From positions 1-37,104 of the forward strand of contig NZ_JABSST010000029.1 in the NCBI RefSeq assembly GCF_013213975.1: a stretch of 37,104 nt of DNA. The letters run 5' to 3'. Shown piece after piece: positions 6,215-15,674 of the stretch (within the stretch, counting starts at the first letter, position 1; every line of letters begins with the position of its first letter). Both the position numbers and the translations under genes were made by a program. This DNA comes from Winogradskyella sp. (GTDB taxonomy: Bacteria; Bacteroidota; Bacteroidia; Flavobacteriales; Flavobacteriaceae). The notes under the pieces were generated by a model, which made no database searches, had not been told where the DNA came from, and saw only the letters and a program-made list of their open reading frames with translations.

Positions 6215-8131
6215 TTATTTCTGTGATTGAGGTCCACCACTTACAATTAAGAATTCAGAACGTCTATTTTGTTGATGTTCATCATCTGTACAGTTAGAAC
6301 CACACTTAATTTTAAGATCACTTTCCCCTTTACCTTCTGCCGAAATTCTTGTAGCATCGATGCCTTGAGAAATCACGTATTGCTGTGTACTTTTTGCTCT
6401 GCGCTGTGATAATCTTTGATTATAAGGGGCCGGTCCTCTACTGTCTGTATGAGACGTTGCATTTATTACTAAGTCAGGGTATTTGTTCATGATTTGAACT
6501 AATTTATCCAATTCAAATGCAGCTTGTGCAGTAATATTGGATTTGTCAAAATCAAAATAAATTGGATTTAAAACAATTTCCTCAGGAGTAATAATTTCTT
6601 CGATAGGATCTAAAGAAATTTGCACCGCTACTTCTTCCTCTCTAGATCCATTAACAGTTACCTTCTTACTTTCATAGTCAGCCATTGTAACTTCAAGCTC
6701 AGTATTCTGTTCGCATTCCACTATAAATTCGGCAATACCATCAGCGTTAGTTGTTTTAGTCGAAACCTTATTTCCTTCAGCATCATATAATGACACAGAA
6801 GCACCACCAATTGGTTCTCTGTTAGTATCATCTAAAACCGTCGCTATAATTAAAACATCACATAATGGTTGTAATTTCTTAAAGGCATAAACATCATCAC
6901 TTCCTTGTCCACCATCTCTATTAGATGATATAAATCCTTCTTCAGATTCGTCATCAATTATAAAGGCAAAATCATCAGCATTACTGTTAATAGGTATTCC
7001 TACATTTCTAATTGGTGCAATTTTTCCATCTATTTCTTTAGTGTAAAACACATCCATTCCACCTAATCCTAAATGACCATTAGAAGAAAAGTAAAGGGTG
7101 TTATTACTACTCATGTATGGGAACATTTCTTGTCCCTCAGTATTTACCTTTTGACCTAAATTAATAGGTTCTCCGATAGTTCCGTCTTCATTGATAGGTG
7201 CTTTATAGATATCAAAATTTCCATAGCCTCCAGGCATATTAGATGAGAAATATAAAGTTGATCCATCGGCACTAACAGCAGGATTTTTAACAGAGTAATT
7301 TTCGCTGTTTATAGCCAAACTCTCAACCGTATCCCAATCAGCACCTAATTTAGTCGCTTTAAATAAATAAAGTTGACTGTAGCGTACTTTACTAATAGAG
7401 TCTCTCTGGAAATCCTTTTCAAAATAACTCTCTCTAGAGAAGTACATTGTATTTCCATCAGGAGAAAATGATACTAAGCCTTCATGATATTTTGTATTGA
7501 TTTTATCATTCATTAATGTTGCTGCACCATATGAACCATCACTATTTTTAGTGAAACTATAAATATCTAAATAAGGCTCTTCGTTCCAGCCATAAGTTTT
7601 ACGATTATCATTTCTCCCTGAGGTAATATATAATTTACCATCATGCATGACACCACCAAAATCTGATTGTTCTGAATTGAAGCCAGCGTCCTGAACATTA
7701 AACTTCTTACCTCGCTCTAATATTTTAGGAAGGTAATTCGGGTTTTTTCGAAATGCGGTAGCTCTATTATCCGAAGGTCTCATAGAAGCAAACTTTTCCA
7801 TTTGCTGATTAGATTCTTCATATTTCCCATTAGCCTTTAACATTTCAGAATACTTGTATATCATTTCTGGATCATCAGAAGATTCTAAAGCTTTAGCATA
7901 CCAACGTTCTGCTTCCACAGTATTAAATATATTGTAATAGCATTCGGCCAACTGACCATAGACATACGATGATCCACTTCCTTTATCCACAAGTTTTTGG
8001 AATTTCTTGGCGGCATCCACGTATTCAAATCGTGCAAATTCTTTATCGGCCTTTTTTGTGTCTTTATTTTGAGCAGTTAAGCATAAACCACTCATCAACG
8101 TGATTAATAATAGTGTTTTAAAGTTTTTCAT
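6215..8131 (-). CDS. OmpA family protein with TPR, PD40 and carboxypeptidase-regulatory-like domains (PorE-like)
   Basis: 638-residue exported protein. Domains in order are a signal peptide (about 1-20), TPR-like helices (about 22-120, FARFEYVDAAKKFQKL, AECYYN, AERWYAKALE), PD40 propeller repeats (about 140-410, with ADGSTLYFSSNMPGGYGNFD and NTLYFSSNGHLGLGGMDVFY), a carboxypeptidase-regulatory-like beta domain (about 425-510) and an OmpA-C peptidoglycan-binding domain (about 520-630, with ATSHTDSRGPAPYNQRLSQRR). The same architecture occurs in PorE, which helps anchor the T9SS to peptidoglycan in Porphyromonas. It is the third gene of a cluster with an adhesin and a PorP/SprF protein, 19 bases after the latter, so I infer it links that module to the cell wall. 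It is more likely a cluster-specific paralogue than the core PorE. Confidence 0.9.
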   Translation of the reverse strand: MKNFKTLLLITLMSGLCLTAQNKDTKKADKEFARFEYVDAAKKFQKLVDKGSGSSYVYGQLAECYYNIFNTVEAERWYAKALESSDDPEMIYKYSEMLKANGKYEESNQQMEKFASMRPSDNRATAFRKNPNYLPKILERGKKFNVQDAGFNSEQSDFGGVMHDGKLYITSGRNDNRKTYGWNEEPYLDIYSFTKNSDGSYGAATLMNDKINTKYHEGLVSFSPDGNTMYFSRESYFEKDFQRDSISKVRYSQLYLFKATKLGADWDTVESLAINSENYSVKNPAVSADGSTLYFSSNMPGGYGNFDIYKAPINEDGTIGEPINLGQKVNTEGQEMFPYMSSNNTLYFSSNGHLGLGGMDVFYTKEIDGKIAPIRNVGIPINSNADDFAFIIDDESEEGFISSNRDGGQGSDDVYAFKKLQPLCDVLIIATVLDDTNREPIGGASVSLYDAEGNKVSTKTTNADGIAEFIVECEQNTELEVTMADYESKKVTVNGSREEEVAVQISLDPIEEIITPEEIVLNPIYFDFDKSNITAQAAFELDKLVQIMNKYPDLVINATSHTDSRGPAPYNQRLSQRRAKSTQQYVISQGIDATRISAEGKGESDLKIKCGSNCTDDEHQQNRRSEFLIVSGGPQSQK

Positions 8132-8150
8132 AATTGTTTAGCTTAACGGA

Positions 8151-9056
8151 TTAAAAGTATCGAGGTGAACGAGAAACTCGTTTAGGGAAATTAAGATCAA
8201 ATAGCAGCATGACCTCATGTGAAGCTGGTGCATACGCTTTGATATCAGATGACACAGCATCATATGCATAACCAACCCTAATAGCTGGGGTCAAAGCAAA
8301 ATTGACTAAACCTGAAATTGAATCATCTAATCTATAAGACGCACCAATTTCAAACTTTTTAAAGAATCTTGCATTTAGGTTTACATCAAATGATGTTGGT
8401 GCACCGAATGCAGATTTAACCATAAATGAGGGTTTGAGTTCAGTATTAGCAGATAAGTTAAATACATAACCGCCAGTAACAAAATAATGCTGAGTTTCTG
8501 AGCCAATTTTAAACCCATTAGCATCTAAGTGCACAGATGATAACAGATTAGGAACTGAAACAGCAAAATAGTACTTATTGGTGTAATAGAAGAAACCTGC
8601 ACCAATATTAGGCGTTGTTTCATTTATGTTTTGATTAAAAAATGGATCATCTGGATCAATAAGATCTAAGTCAGTTAAACCAATATCATGAAACGTGGCG
8701 CCAGCTTTAATACCGAATGCGAGTCGATGCTCACCGCCAAGTTTTAATGTATATGAAATATCTGCATAAACATTAGTTTCAGTTACTGGACCAATTTGGT
8801 CAGATATTAAAGATAATCCTAGTCCTAAGTTATTTCCAATTGGAGAATGTCCAAAGAAGGTACCTGTCTCAGGAGCACCACTAATATTAACCCATTGATT
8901 TCTATATAATAATCCAAAAGATAAATTTTCTCTTGAACCTGCATATGCAGGATTTATTATATTCATGTTGTACATGTACTGCGTGTACTGTGGGTCTTGT
9001 TGCCCATACATCTGAAATGCTAGGAGCAATACCGCTATTATCGAGAATTTTTTCAT
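8151..9056 (-). CDS. PorP/SprF family type IX secretion membrane protein
   Basis: 301-residue outer-membrane beta-barrel protein with a signal peptide (about 1-18, ending MYGQ). The hallmark N-terminus QQDPQYTQYMYNMNIINPAYAG and the following GLLYRNQW are those of the PorP/SprF family. It ends in an aromatic-rich strand (SRSPRYF). In Flavobacterium, SprF is needed to secrete the type B CTD protein SprB. Here the gene sits between a type B CTD adhesin (26 bases upstream) and the OmpA-like protein, so it probably serves that adhesin. Many paralogues are usual in one genome, so the symbol sprF is not assigned. Confidence 0.92.
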   Translation of the reverse strand: MKKFSIIAVLLLAFQMYGQQDPQYTQYMYNMNIINPAYAGSRENLSFGLLYRNQWVNISGAPETGTFFGHSPIGNNLGLGLSLISDQIGPVTETNVYADISYTLKLGGEHRLAFGIKAGATFHDIGLTDLDLIDPDDPFFNQNINETTPNIGAGFFYYTNKYYFAVSVPNLLSSVHLDANGFKIGSETQHYFVTGGYVFNLSANTELKPSFMVKSAFGAPTSFDVNLNARFFKKFEIGASYRLDDSISGLVNFALTPAIRVGYAYDAVSSDIKAYAPASHEVMLLFDLNFPKRVSRSPRYF

Positions 9057-9082
9057 TATAATAAGTTGATTCTGTTAGTTGA

Positions 9083-12000
9083 TTATCTGTTTATGTATAT
9101 CCAAGCACTACGTTTCTTAGCACCACCTTCGTAAATCATGGTATAGAAATAAGTTCCTACTGGTAGTTCTTCACCACTATTGGTTTGACCAACCCATTCA
9201 TTGCTATAGTTGTCTTTAGAGTAGACTAAGGTTCCGTTTCGATTAAAAATTTCAAGACGTGTAACATCATAACTACTTAAGTCAAAACTATCATTAAATC
9301 CAGGTGTAACTCCAGGGGAAATACCTTCTGGTATAACACAAGATTCTAATTCCATAACAAATTGACTTACAGTATTAACACAGCCCGTAGCGCTAAAGGT
9401 TATTTCTGCAGAATAATCTCCTTCAACTAATACAGTGTCTAGAGTTAATCCACTTGCTCCTGTAATTAATGTACCATCTAAATACCAGTTAACTGTTACT
9501 TCCGACTCTGTAAAGTTGTTAGGAATTATACCTATAATAATTGGAACTGTAGCGTTAGGACATACTTCATAATCAATCTGAGGATCAAACGATGCGAGTG
9601 GCACAATATTAACTACAAGGTTAAATGACGTAGTTGTATAACACCCTGTATTACTATCTAATGCTCTAAGATAAATAGTTTCACCACTACTTGTATATGG
9701 ACTAGCCAAAGCTCCTGTGCCATTATCAGCATCTTCTTGAGACGTGTGGTAGCTTATCGTGATATCAGGATCTGTACTAACTTCTGGATCAATAGATGAT
9801 AAATCAAAATCAGTTGCACCATCAACAGCACCATCTAAATCATCACATACAATAAAGTCTGCCGGTTGATTAATACTTGGTCTCGCATCAACGGTTAAAA
9901 CAACTTCAGATAACTGACGACATCCTAAGAATCCGTTAGCTGCAGCATCTGCGTCTTCAACTCTAATTATTAAAGTCTCACCAGCAGAAGTATATGGTGA
10001 TGTTACTGCGTTCATAGCTTGATTTGCGTCCGCTGTATTCGTGTAATAACTCACTATAAAATCCGATCCAAATCCTAAAGAGCTAGTTAAATCATCGAGA
10101 TCAAACACCTCAGTACCGTCTCCTTCTGGTCCGTCACAAACCGTAAGGCTTTGAGAATCTAATGCCCCAGGGTCTTCGTAAAGGTTTATAACAACTATTT
10201 GTGAGAACGTGTCAACGCCACACTGAGTATCGAACGCTTGTACCTGGTAACTATTAGAGGACGTTACTGTAATTGAAGGACCGGTCTCACCTGGCATAAC
10301 AAAACCATCTTCGTACCAAATAAACTCATCTGCAAAAGGAGAATTTGTTTCAATAGTTACAGAGTCAAATCCACACACATTTGCTTCTACTGGTGTACTA
10401 GGATCAGAATCTACATCAACAAACACAACCTCATTACTAATTATTTCTGCTTCTATTTCAGCTGAAATCTCACCACTTCCAGTATCATTTGTATTTGTCT
10501 GCTCAATAGTGATCGTTCCAGGGTTACCATTGAAGTTGGTAACTAATAACATGTAAATCTCACCAGCAATTGCATTATCAATTGAAAGATTTTCTACCGA
10601 AGCAGCCGAATAACTACAATCTACAATATTACCAAAAGGATAAAAGTTTGGATTACTCGTATTATTAGGACATGTAGGGCAATCTTCAAAAACAATATCC
10701 ATACAAGCTTGTTCAACTGAAGTAAATGGTCCCCATAAAACGAAGTCAACATCTAAACCATTACCATTATCATCTTGTTGGTTGATTTGGATTTCAATTG
10801 GACCATCCTCACTAATTTGAATAATGTTCCAAACTGGATTAGGAGCTGTACCTAAGCAAGCTAAATCATTAGGATCTGGAATACCAATAATATTCGGAGT
10901 TGATAATGCACCACCATCAGAGCAGAAATTTTCAGCATTTTCACAAATAATGTTAGAAGGTGCATTTCTAATACAGATATCGAAACTTGATGTCTCAGAT
11001 TGACTTCCGCCACTAAATACCCTTAAGTAATAGGTATTTCCAACAACTAACTGTGGTGTAACACTAGCATCATCATTTGAACAATATAATTCTGTTAAGG
11101 TACCACATGTTCCTTCATAAACTGCATGGTCTATGTTAAAGGTACCACCTGTAACGTTTAATATTGAAATAATTTGTACTTCACTCAAAGCTGTAAATTC
11201 AAACCAAACATCATCGTCCGTATCGCCAGTACAGCTTCCTGAAGGCACATTTGATGTTGTAGCTGCTAAAATTGTACCTGAGGTTAACATATCACAGCTA
11301 CCATTATCATTTACTACAGCAGTGATTGCACCAGAACATTCATCATTTACTGGTGGACAAGCAAGTACTTCGAAGAATGGACTGCTTATAACACAATTGT
11401 TGTCTTGTTCATTAGTTACAAAAACTTTAACTGTATTTCCAAATGGGAATGGTCCAGATTGATATATTCCTGCAGCAGTTGCTTGAACTGTAGTTGCATC
11501 AAAATCATTAGAAATTGCTAACGAATTTGCATCTCCCAAACTTGTTACATCCACATCGATAAAGAATTGATCATTGTCACAATCCGTTGATACTGTGAAG
11601 TCAGCTGCTGGCAGAGTACAAGCTAATTCTTGGATATTCACTGTGAAATCTAAAGTAACACCCCAACTTCCATTGTAACATGGATTAGGTGTGGCTTGAC
11701 CAGTATCTGCAGTACCGATTCGCATTCTATGTTCGCCTAATGGTGCAGTTATTGGCATCACAAATGACGCGTCCAAAGTTGTAGGATTGGCATTAGTAGA
11801 TTCACCAGAAAACACAAGTTCTGTTGTACTATCAAATATTAAATCATCGTTAAAATCAATCCAAATATTAGTTCCATAAGTAAAACCAGTAGCAAATGTA
11901 ATTGCTACGTTAGTATTAATGCCTTGGAAAACGTTAACCACTGGAGAGGTCTGATTCTCGTAAGTAACATCACCTAAACTCGGGAAATCAGTGACCCCTA

Positions 12001-14443
12001 TAGTTACATTAGTTACTCCTTCTCCATCATTACTTGTTGGCTCGGATTCACAATATCCAGTGAAGAAATCACCAGGACCACCGAATGAACTCAAGTTCGA
12101 AAAATCACATTCTGCTTGAACGTAAAATTCATACTGTGTATCTGACGTTAAACCTGTTAAAACAAGTGGGTTTGTTGTTACGCCAGTGACTAATGTTCCT
12201 GTGCCAGGGGTAAAACCGGCAACACCATATTCTATATTCCAAACCGTAGAGGTTCCAGTTTCAGTCCAACCAATTTCCGTTGATGTCAAACTCAGATTTG
12301 TTGCAGTTAAATCTGTTGGTTCAGGACAAGTTGGGATACCTCTTACTCGGAAATTATCAACAAAGACATCAATATCTTCAGGGTCATCAACAGTTCCTTC
12401 CGAACCTAGAATGCCAAATTGAACTGTTTGACCAGCATAAGCTTCTAAAGTTACAACGGGTGTTATGCCAGGAAGAGGTACAACAGATGTACTGTCGTAT
12501 GTGAGAAGAGGAGTCCATGACGCACCGCCATCTTGAGTAATTAATAATTGCACGATGTCATCAGAACCTAAAGTTCCGGCTACAGTGCTACTATTCCAAT
12601 TGGTAATTGCAAAATCAAATTCAACTTGGAACGGACCACCAGTTAAATCAAATATTGGCGAAAGTATCCAGTCACTTTTACCTGTTGTGAAGAGGTTTAT
12701 TTTGTATGCACCATCATTGGTGCCAATATTTATAAATTCGTCAGCGATCCATGCTCCAGTACCAAAATCACCTGGTCCACTTACAGAATCACCACTATCG
12801 GCTTCATCCCAACAATTAGGAATAATTGTATCAAATTGTTCTATATAATCTGGCGTAAATACATCACAAGCTGTAGTAAATGTAAATGGTCCAGAGAAGT
12901 TACTTGTATCACTTCCGCTACAATCTGCTTGTACATAAAAATCATAGTCAGTATTTGACATTAAGCCAGTAACAGTATAAGGGTTAGAAACTCCAGTGGC
13001 AGTTGGTGTCCCTGTTGGTGTATCTCCAGTGGGAACAACTTCAACATTCCAAACAGTTGCAGAACCATTTTCAGTCCAGCTTAAATCTGCCCCATCAATA
13101 GTAACGTTAGAAGCACCTAGGTTTGTAGGGAAGGTACAAGTAGGACCTTCCTGAATACAGATATCGGCTGAGCCAGCTTGTGTATCTCTCCATAATAGAG
13201 CTACATAAGTATTTCCTGGCGTTAGACCACTAATAATATCTGAACTGTCACCATCATCAAAAATATTATTGAAACATCCTAAAGACGTACCTCCACATGT
13301 GTCTAAAATTTCGAGACCAATATTATCCGCTCCTGTTCCAAAATTAAATACAACAGACCCGACAGTTGGTGCAGTAAAACTCACCCAATAACCAAAGTTG
13401 CCAAAGCCATCACATGATGGATTTTCTCCTGCAGCATCAATATCTTCACTAATACTAAAATCGAAAGTTGTTGGTGTTGCAACAGAGCAATCTGTTTCAA
13501 CAGTCATAGGTATTGCAACATTACATGTACCACCTGGAGCAGGTGTATTAAAGGTAAAAGGACCAACTGCGCTTGATAATGACCCTCCACAATCTGCAAC
13601 AACATAAACATCATAAACTGTTCCTTCAACAAGACCAGTTAAATTAAAACTTGTTACAGTTAAACCAGACTCCAAAGTTCCAGTTCCAGGAGTAAAACCT
13701 GAAACACCCCATTCTAAATTCCAAAGGGTTTCAGTTCCACCTGTATTCCAGGACACATCAGCTGTTGTTTGGGTTATGTTATCCACGGTAAGAGCGGTTG
13801 GTTCTGGACAGGACACTTCAAAAATACTAACATCATCAAAACCAAATCCTTCATCTGTAACAGAACCATCAGAACCAAAAGCAATTCTAAAGATTACATT
13901 AGCCTCTCCCGCTAGGCCATCGAGCGCATGTCTTGCTGTAACCCAGGCATTTGTACCTGCTGTTCCTGTGCCAGACCACCCTTCTTGCTGACCACCAGGA
14001 TTACCATTAATTGTATTATCAGTATACCAGTTATTAGGATCTCCTGCAGCACCTACATTTTGCCAAGATGCACCAGAGTCGATTGACGATTGTAAAACAG
14101 CACCATCCCAACTAAATTCTATGTCATACCAAATACTCATTTCAATTGAAGGAGAAGATAAAGACGATAAGTCAAATACGGGACTGGTTACAGAAGAGTC
14201 TTCATTTGAGTTGTAATTACCAGTTAGGTTAGTTACCCAAGCATTTGATCCTGAAGCGGCACTATTAATAATGGCTCCTGCAGGCGACCCTAATGCCCAA
14301 CTACCATTTGAATTGTTGTCAGCAACCCAGCCGCCATCACCAGACTCAAAGTCTTCTGTATAAGGGTAAGATGTTATTTGCGCTTCAATATTGGTGATTG
14401 TAAAACATGAAAGAACAAATAAGAATAAAGTAATCTTTTTCAT
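9083..14443 (-). CDS. Large secreted multidomain adhesin with T9SS type B sorting domain
   Basis: 1786-residue surface protein. A signal peptide (about 1-22) is followed by a jelly-roll/MAM-like domain with SWDGAVLQSSIDSGASW (about 25-210). Three fibronectin type III-like domains lie at about 212-300, 435-525 and 704-790. Between them are a pre-peptidase-like domain, a choice-of-anchor-J-like domain (about 525-700) and a GEVED-type domain with IWIDFNDDLIFD (about 795-935). More Cys-containing beta domains follow, then two gliding-protein-type repeats (about 1430 and 1530: VCDxxxG, FDL, ISYHTSQEDADNG, SPYTSSGETI). The C-terminal 80 residues (ISPGVTPGFNDSFDL to GAKKRSAWIYINR, with LEIFNRNGTLVY) form the type B CTD. 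The protein is rich in Asp/Thr/Ser and poor in Lys, as in other exported adhesins. It heads the operon with PorP/SprF and OmpA-like genes. The ligand is unknown. Confidence 0.92.
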   Translation of the reverse strand: MKKITLFLFVLSCFTITNIEAQITSYPYTEDFESGDGGWVADNNSNGSWALGSPAGAIINSAASGSNAWVTNLTGNYNSNEDSSVTSPVFDLSSLSSPSIEMSIWYDIEFSWDGAVLQSSIDSGASWQNVGAAGDPNNWYTDNTINGNPGGQQEGWSGTGTAGTNAWVTARHALDGLAGEANVIFRIAFGSDGSVTDEGFGFDDVSIFEVSCPEPTALTVDNITQTTADVSWNTGGTETLWNLEWGVSGFTPGTGTLESGLTVTSFNLTGLVEGTVYDVYVVADCGGSLSSAVGPFTFNTPAPGGTCNVAIPMTVETDCSVATPTTFDFSISEDIDAAGENPSCDGFGNFGYWVSFTAPTVGSVVFNFGTGADNIGLEILDTCGGTSLGCFNNIFDDGDSSDIISGLTPGNTYVALLWRDTQAGSADICIQEGPTCTFPTNLGASNVTIDGADLSWTENGSATVWNVEVVPTGDTPTGTPTATGVSNPYTVTGLMSNTDYDFYVQADCSGSDTSNFSGPFTFTTACDVFTPDYIEQFDTIIPNCWDEADSGDSVSGPGDFGTGAWIADEFINIGTNDGAYKINLFTTGKSDWILSPIFDLTGGPFQVEFDFAITNWNSSTVAGTLGSDDIVQLLITQDGGASWTPLLTYDSTSVVPLPGITPVVTLEAYAGQTVQFGILGSEGTVDDPEDIDVFVDNFRVRGIPTCPEPTDLTATNLSLTSTEIGWTETGTSTVWNIEYGVAGFTPGTGTLVTGVTTNPLVLTGLTSDTQYEFYVQAECDFSNLSSFGGPGDFFTGYCESEPTSNDGEGVTNVTIGVTDFPSLGDVTYENQTSPVVNVFQGINTNVAITFATGFTYGTNIWIDFNDDLIFDSTTELVFSGESTNANPTTLDASFVMPITAPLGEHRMRIGTADTGQATPNPCYNGSWGVTLDFTVNIQELACTLPAADFTVSTDCDNDQFFIDVDVTSLGDANSLAISNDFDATTVQATAAGIYQSGPFPFGNTVKVFVTNEQDNNCVISSPFFEVLACPPVNDECSGAITAVVNDNGSCDMLTSGTILAATTSNVPSGSCTGDTDDDVWFEFTALSEVQIISILNVTGGTFNIDHAVYEGTCGTLTELYCSNDDASVTPQLVVGNTYYLRVFSGGSQSETSSFDICIRNAPSNIICENAENFCSDGGALSTPNIIGIPDPNDLACLGTAPNPVWNIIQISEDGPIEIQINQQDDNGNGLDVDFVLWGPFTSVEQACMDIVFEDCPTCPNNTSNPNFYPFGNIVDCSYSAASVENLSIDNAIAGEIYMLLVTNFNGNPGTITIEQTNTNDTGSGEISAEIEAEIISNEVVFVDVDSDPSTPVEANVCGFDSVTIETNSPFADEFIWYEDGFVMPGETGPSITVTSSNSYQVQAFDTQCGVDTFSQIVVINLYEDPGALDSQSLTVCDGPEGDGTEVFDLDDLTSSLGFGSDFIVSYYTNTADANQAMNAVTSPYTSAGETLIIRVEDADAAANGFLGCRQLSEVVLTVDARPSINQPADFIVCDDLDGAVDGATDFDLSSIDPEVSTDPDITISYHTSQEDADNGTGALASPYTSSGETIYLRALDSNTGCYTTTSFNLVVNIVPLASFDPQIDYEVCPNATVPIIIGIIPNNFTESEVTVNWYLDGTLITGASGLTLDTVLVEGDYSAEITFSATGCVNTVSQFVMELESCVIPEGISPGVTPGFNDSFDLSSYDVTRLEIFNRNGTLVYSKDNYSNEWVGQTNSGEELPVGTYFYTMIYEGGAKKRSAWIYINR

Positions 14444-14474
14444 TATTAATCGGTTTGTTAGAAATTATTAAACC

Positions 14475-14499
14475 CCTTGTAATTAATATATTACAAAGG
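14475..14499. repeat. Inverted repeat in adhesin leader region
   Basis: CCTTGTAAT (14475-14483) can pair with ATTACAAAGG (14490-14499), with one bulged base, about 32 bases upstream of the adhesin start codon. It has no adjacent T-run in either direction, so it fits an operator or 5'-leader stem better than a terminator. Confidence 0.35.
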
Positions 14500-14596
14500 A
14501 GTTGATTTATTTAAAATTTGATGAGGCTTAATAAGGCAGTTGTTACGGTGATTAGTCGTTTTTTTTCTGCCTATTCGAATATATAAAAAATGACTA

Positions 14597-14611
14597 TTAA
14601 CAAGATGTTAA
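14597..14611. promoter_or_regulatory. Perfect inverted repeat upstream of adhesin operon
   Basis: TTAACA-AGA-TGTTAA is a perfect 6+3+6 inverted repeat about 155 bases upstream of the adhesin start, in the 211-base gap after the EEP-family gene. The arrangement suits a dimeric DNA-binding protein. No regulator can be named. Confidence 0.35.
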
Positions 14612-14654
14612 CATTGCTATAATAGACTAACTACCATATTAATCGATAAATGGC

Positions 14655-15605
14655 TTAAATAGCCTTTAACTCTATATACACTGGGAAATGGTCACTGTAT
14701 CCACCTTTATATTTTCGACCTACATATGTACGGAAGGGCTGACCTTCATATTTACCATGATATTGGGTTAAAAACTTATGATTAAAAATTTCGGCTTTAG
14801 CAAATGACAAATTTGAATTTATAGTATCGAAAAAATTTGTTGAAAATAGGATTTGATCGAATAAATTCCATTCAAAATCGTAGTTAAGGCTTCCATTATT
14901 TTCAGACCAAACCGTTTTAAAAGGATTGAACAAGTCACTTTCGTTTTCTAGGGAAAGAATACTGTTGTTATTTGGATTATCATTAAAGTCTCCCATAACG
15001 ATAATTTTAGCTTCCTTGTTTGCATTTCTGATATTTCTAATGATGGTATTTACTTTATTTGAGGCGGCTACGCGTTTAAACTCAGTTTCTTTTTCTCCTT
15101 CTCTGCGTGATGACCAGTGATTTACAATAATACTTATAGGTTCTTTATGCAATAAACCTTGCACTAGAAGAATATCTCGTGTATAGTCTCTTTCACCAGT
15201 TTTAGTTTGAAGATAAACAGAAAATGTTTCTGAGTTTGTTACTGTAAATAGATCACTTTTATAAATCAGTGCAACGTCAATACCTCTTTCGTCAGATGAG
15301 TCGTAGTGTATATAGCTATAGGCTTCGTCAATAAGATTTTTATCCCTAAGTAAATCGGATATAACTTTTTTATTTTCCACCTCTGCCAGTCCTACAATTG
15401 CTGGAGCTTTATCAGCATCTTTGTTGCCAATTTTTGAAATGACGGAACCCAACTTTCTTAATTTGTTTTCATAGCGTTTTGGCGTCCATCGTTTTGCTGA
15501 ATAGGGTAAGAAATCATCATCATTTGTGAGAGGATCATTTTCAATATCAAATAAGTTTTCAACATTATAGAAAGCAATCGTATAAGTTTCTGACCGTTTA
15601 ATCAT
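14655..15605 (-). CDS. Endonuclease/exonuclease/phosphatase family protein
   Basis: 316-residue protein of the DNase I-like EEP fold. Its motifs run in order: FYNVENLFDIEND near the N-terminus, VGLAEVENK with the metal-binding Glu, the RGIDVALIYK segment, VNHWSSRREGE, MGDFNDNPNN, and the C-terminal SDHFPVYIEL with the catalytic Asp-His. No signal peptide is visible, so it is probably cytoplasmic, unlike many secreted relatives. Substrate could be nucleic acid or a phosphoester metabolite. The sequence does not decide. It is divergent from hflX, with a TATATTTA box only 5 bases before its ATG. Confidence 0.9.
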   Translation of the reverse strand: MIKRSETYTIAFYNVENLFDIENDPLTNDDDFLPYSAKRWTPKRYENKLRKLGSVISKIGNKDADKAPAIVGLAEVENKKVISDLLRDKNLIDEAYSYIHYDSSDERGIDVALIYKSDLFTVTNSETFSVYLQTKTGERDYTRDILLVQGLLHKEPISIIVNHWSSRREGEKETEFKRVAASNKVNTIIRNIRNANKEAKIIVMGDFNDNPNNNSILSLENESDLFNPFKTVWSENNGSLNYDFEWNLFDQILFSTNFFDTINSNLSFAKAEIFNHKFLTQYHGKYEGQPFRTYVGRKYKGGYSDHFPVYIELKAI

Positions 15606-15610
15606 AGGTT

Positions 15611-15618
15611 TAAATATA
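15611..15618 (-). promoter_or_regulatory. -7 box candidate of the EEP-family gene
   Basis: On the minus strand it reads TATATTTA, one base from TAnnTTTG, and ends 5 bases before the ATG at 15605. Such spacing implies a near-leaderless mRNA. Confidence 0.35.
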
Positions 15619-15652
15619 GGTTTTTTAATCGTTACTAAAAATTGGTTTTGTT

Positions 15653-15660
15653 TAACTTTG
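15653..15660 (+). promoter_or_regulatory. -7 box of hflX
   Basis: TAACTTTG is a full match to TAnnTTTG, 14 bases before the hflX ATG at 15675. No clear -33 TTG at the right spacing is seen. Confidence 0.45.
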
Positions 15661-15674
15661 TAGTTTAATTTAAT

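Noticed and set aside
9083..14443. Several open frames of about 70-110 codons on the + strand within the adhesin gene
   Set aside because: They lie wholly inside a strongly supported 1786-codon gene, have no recognisable motifs and follow its codon bias in reverse.
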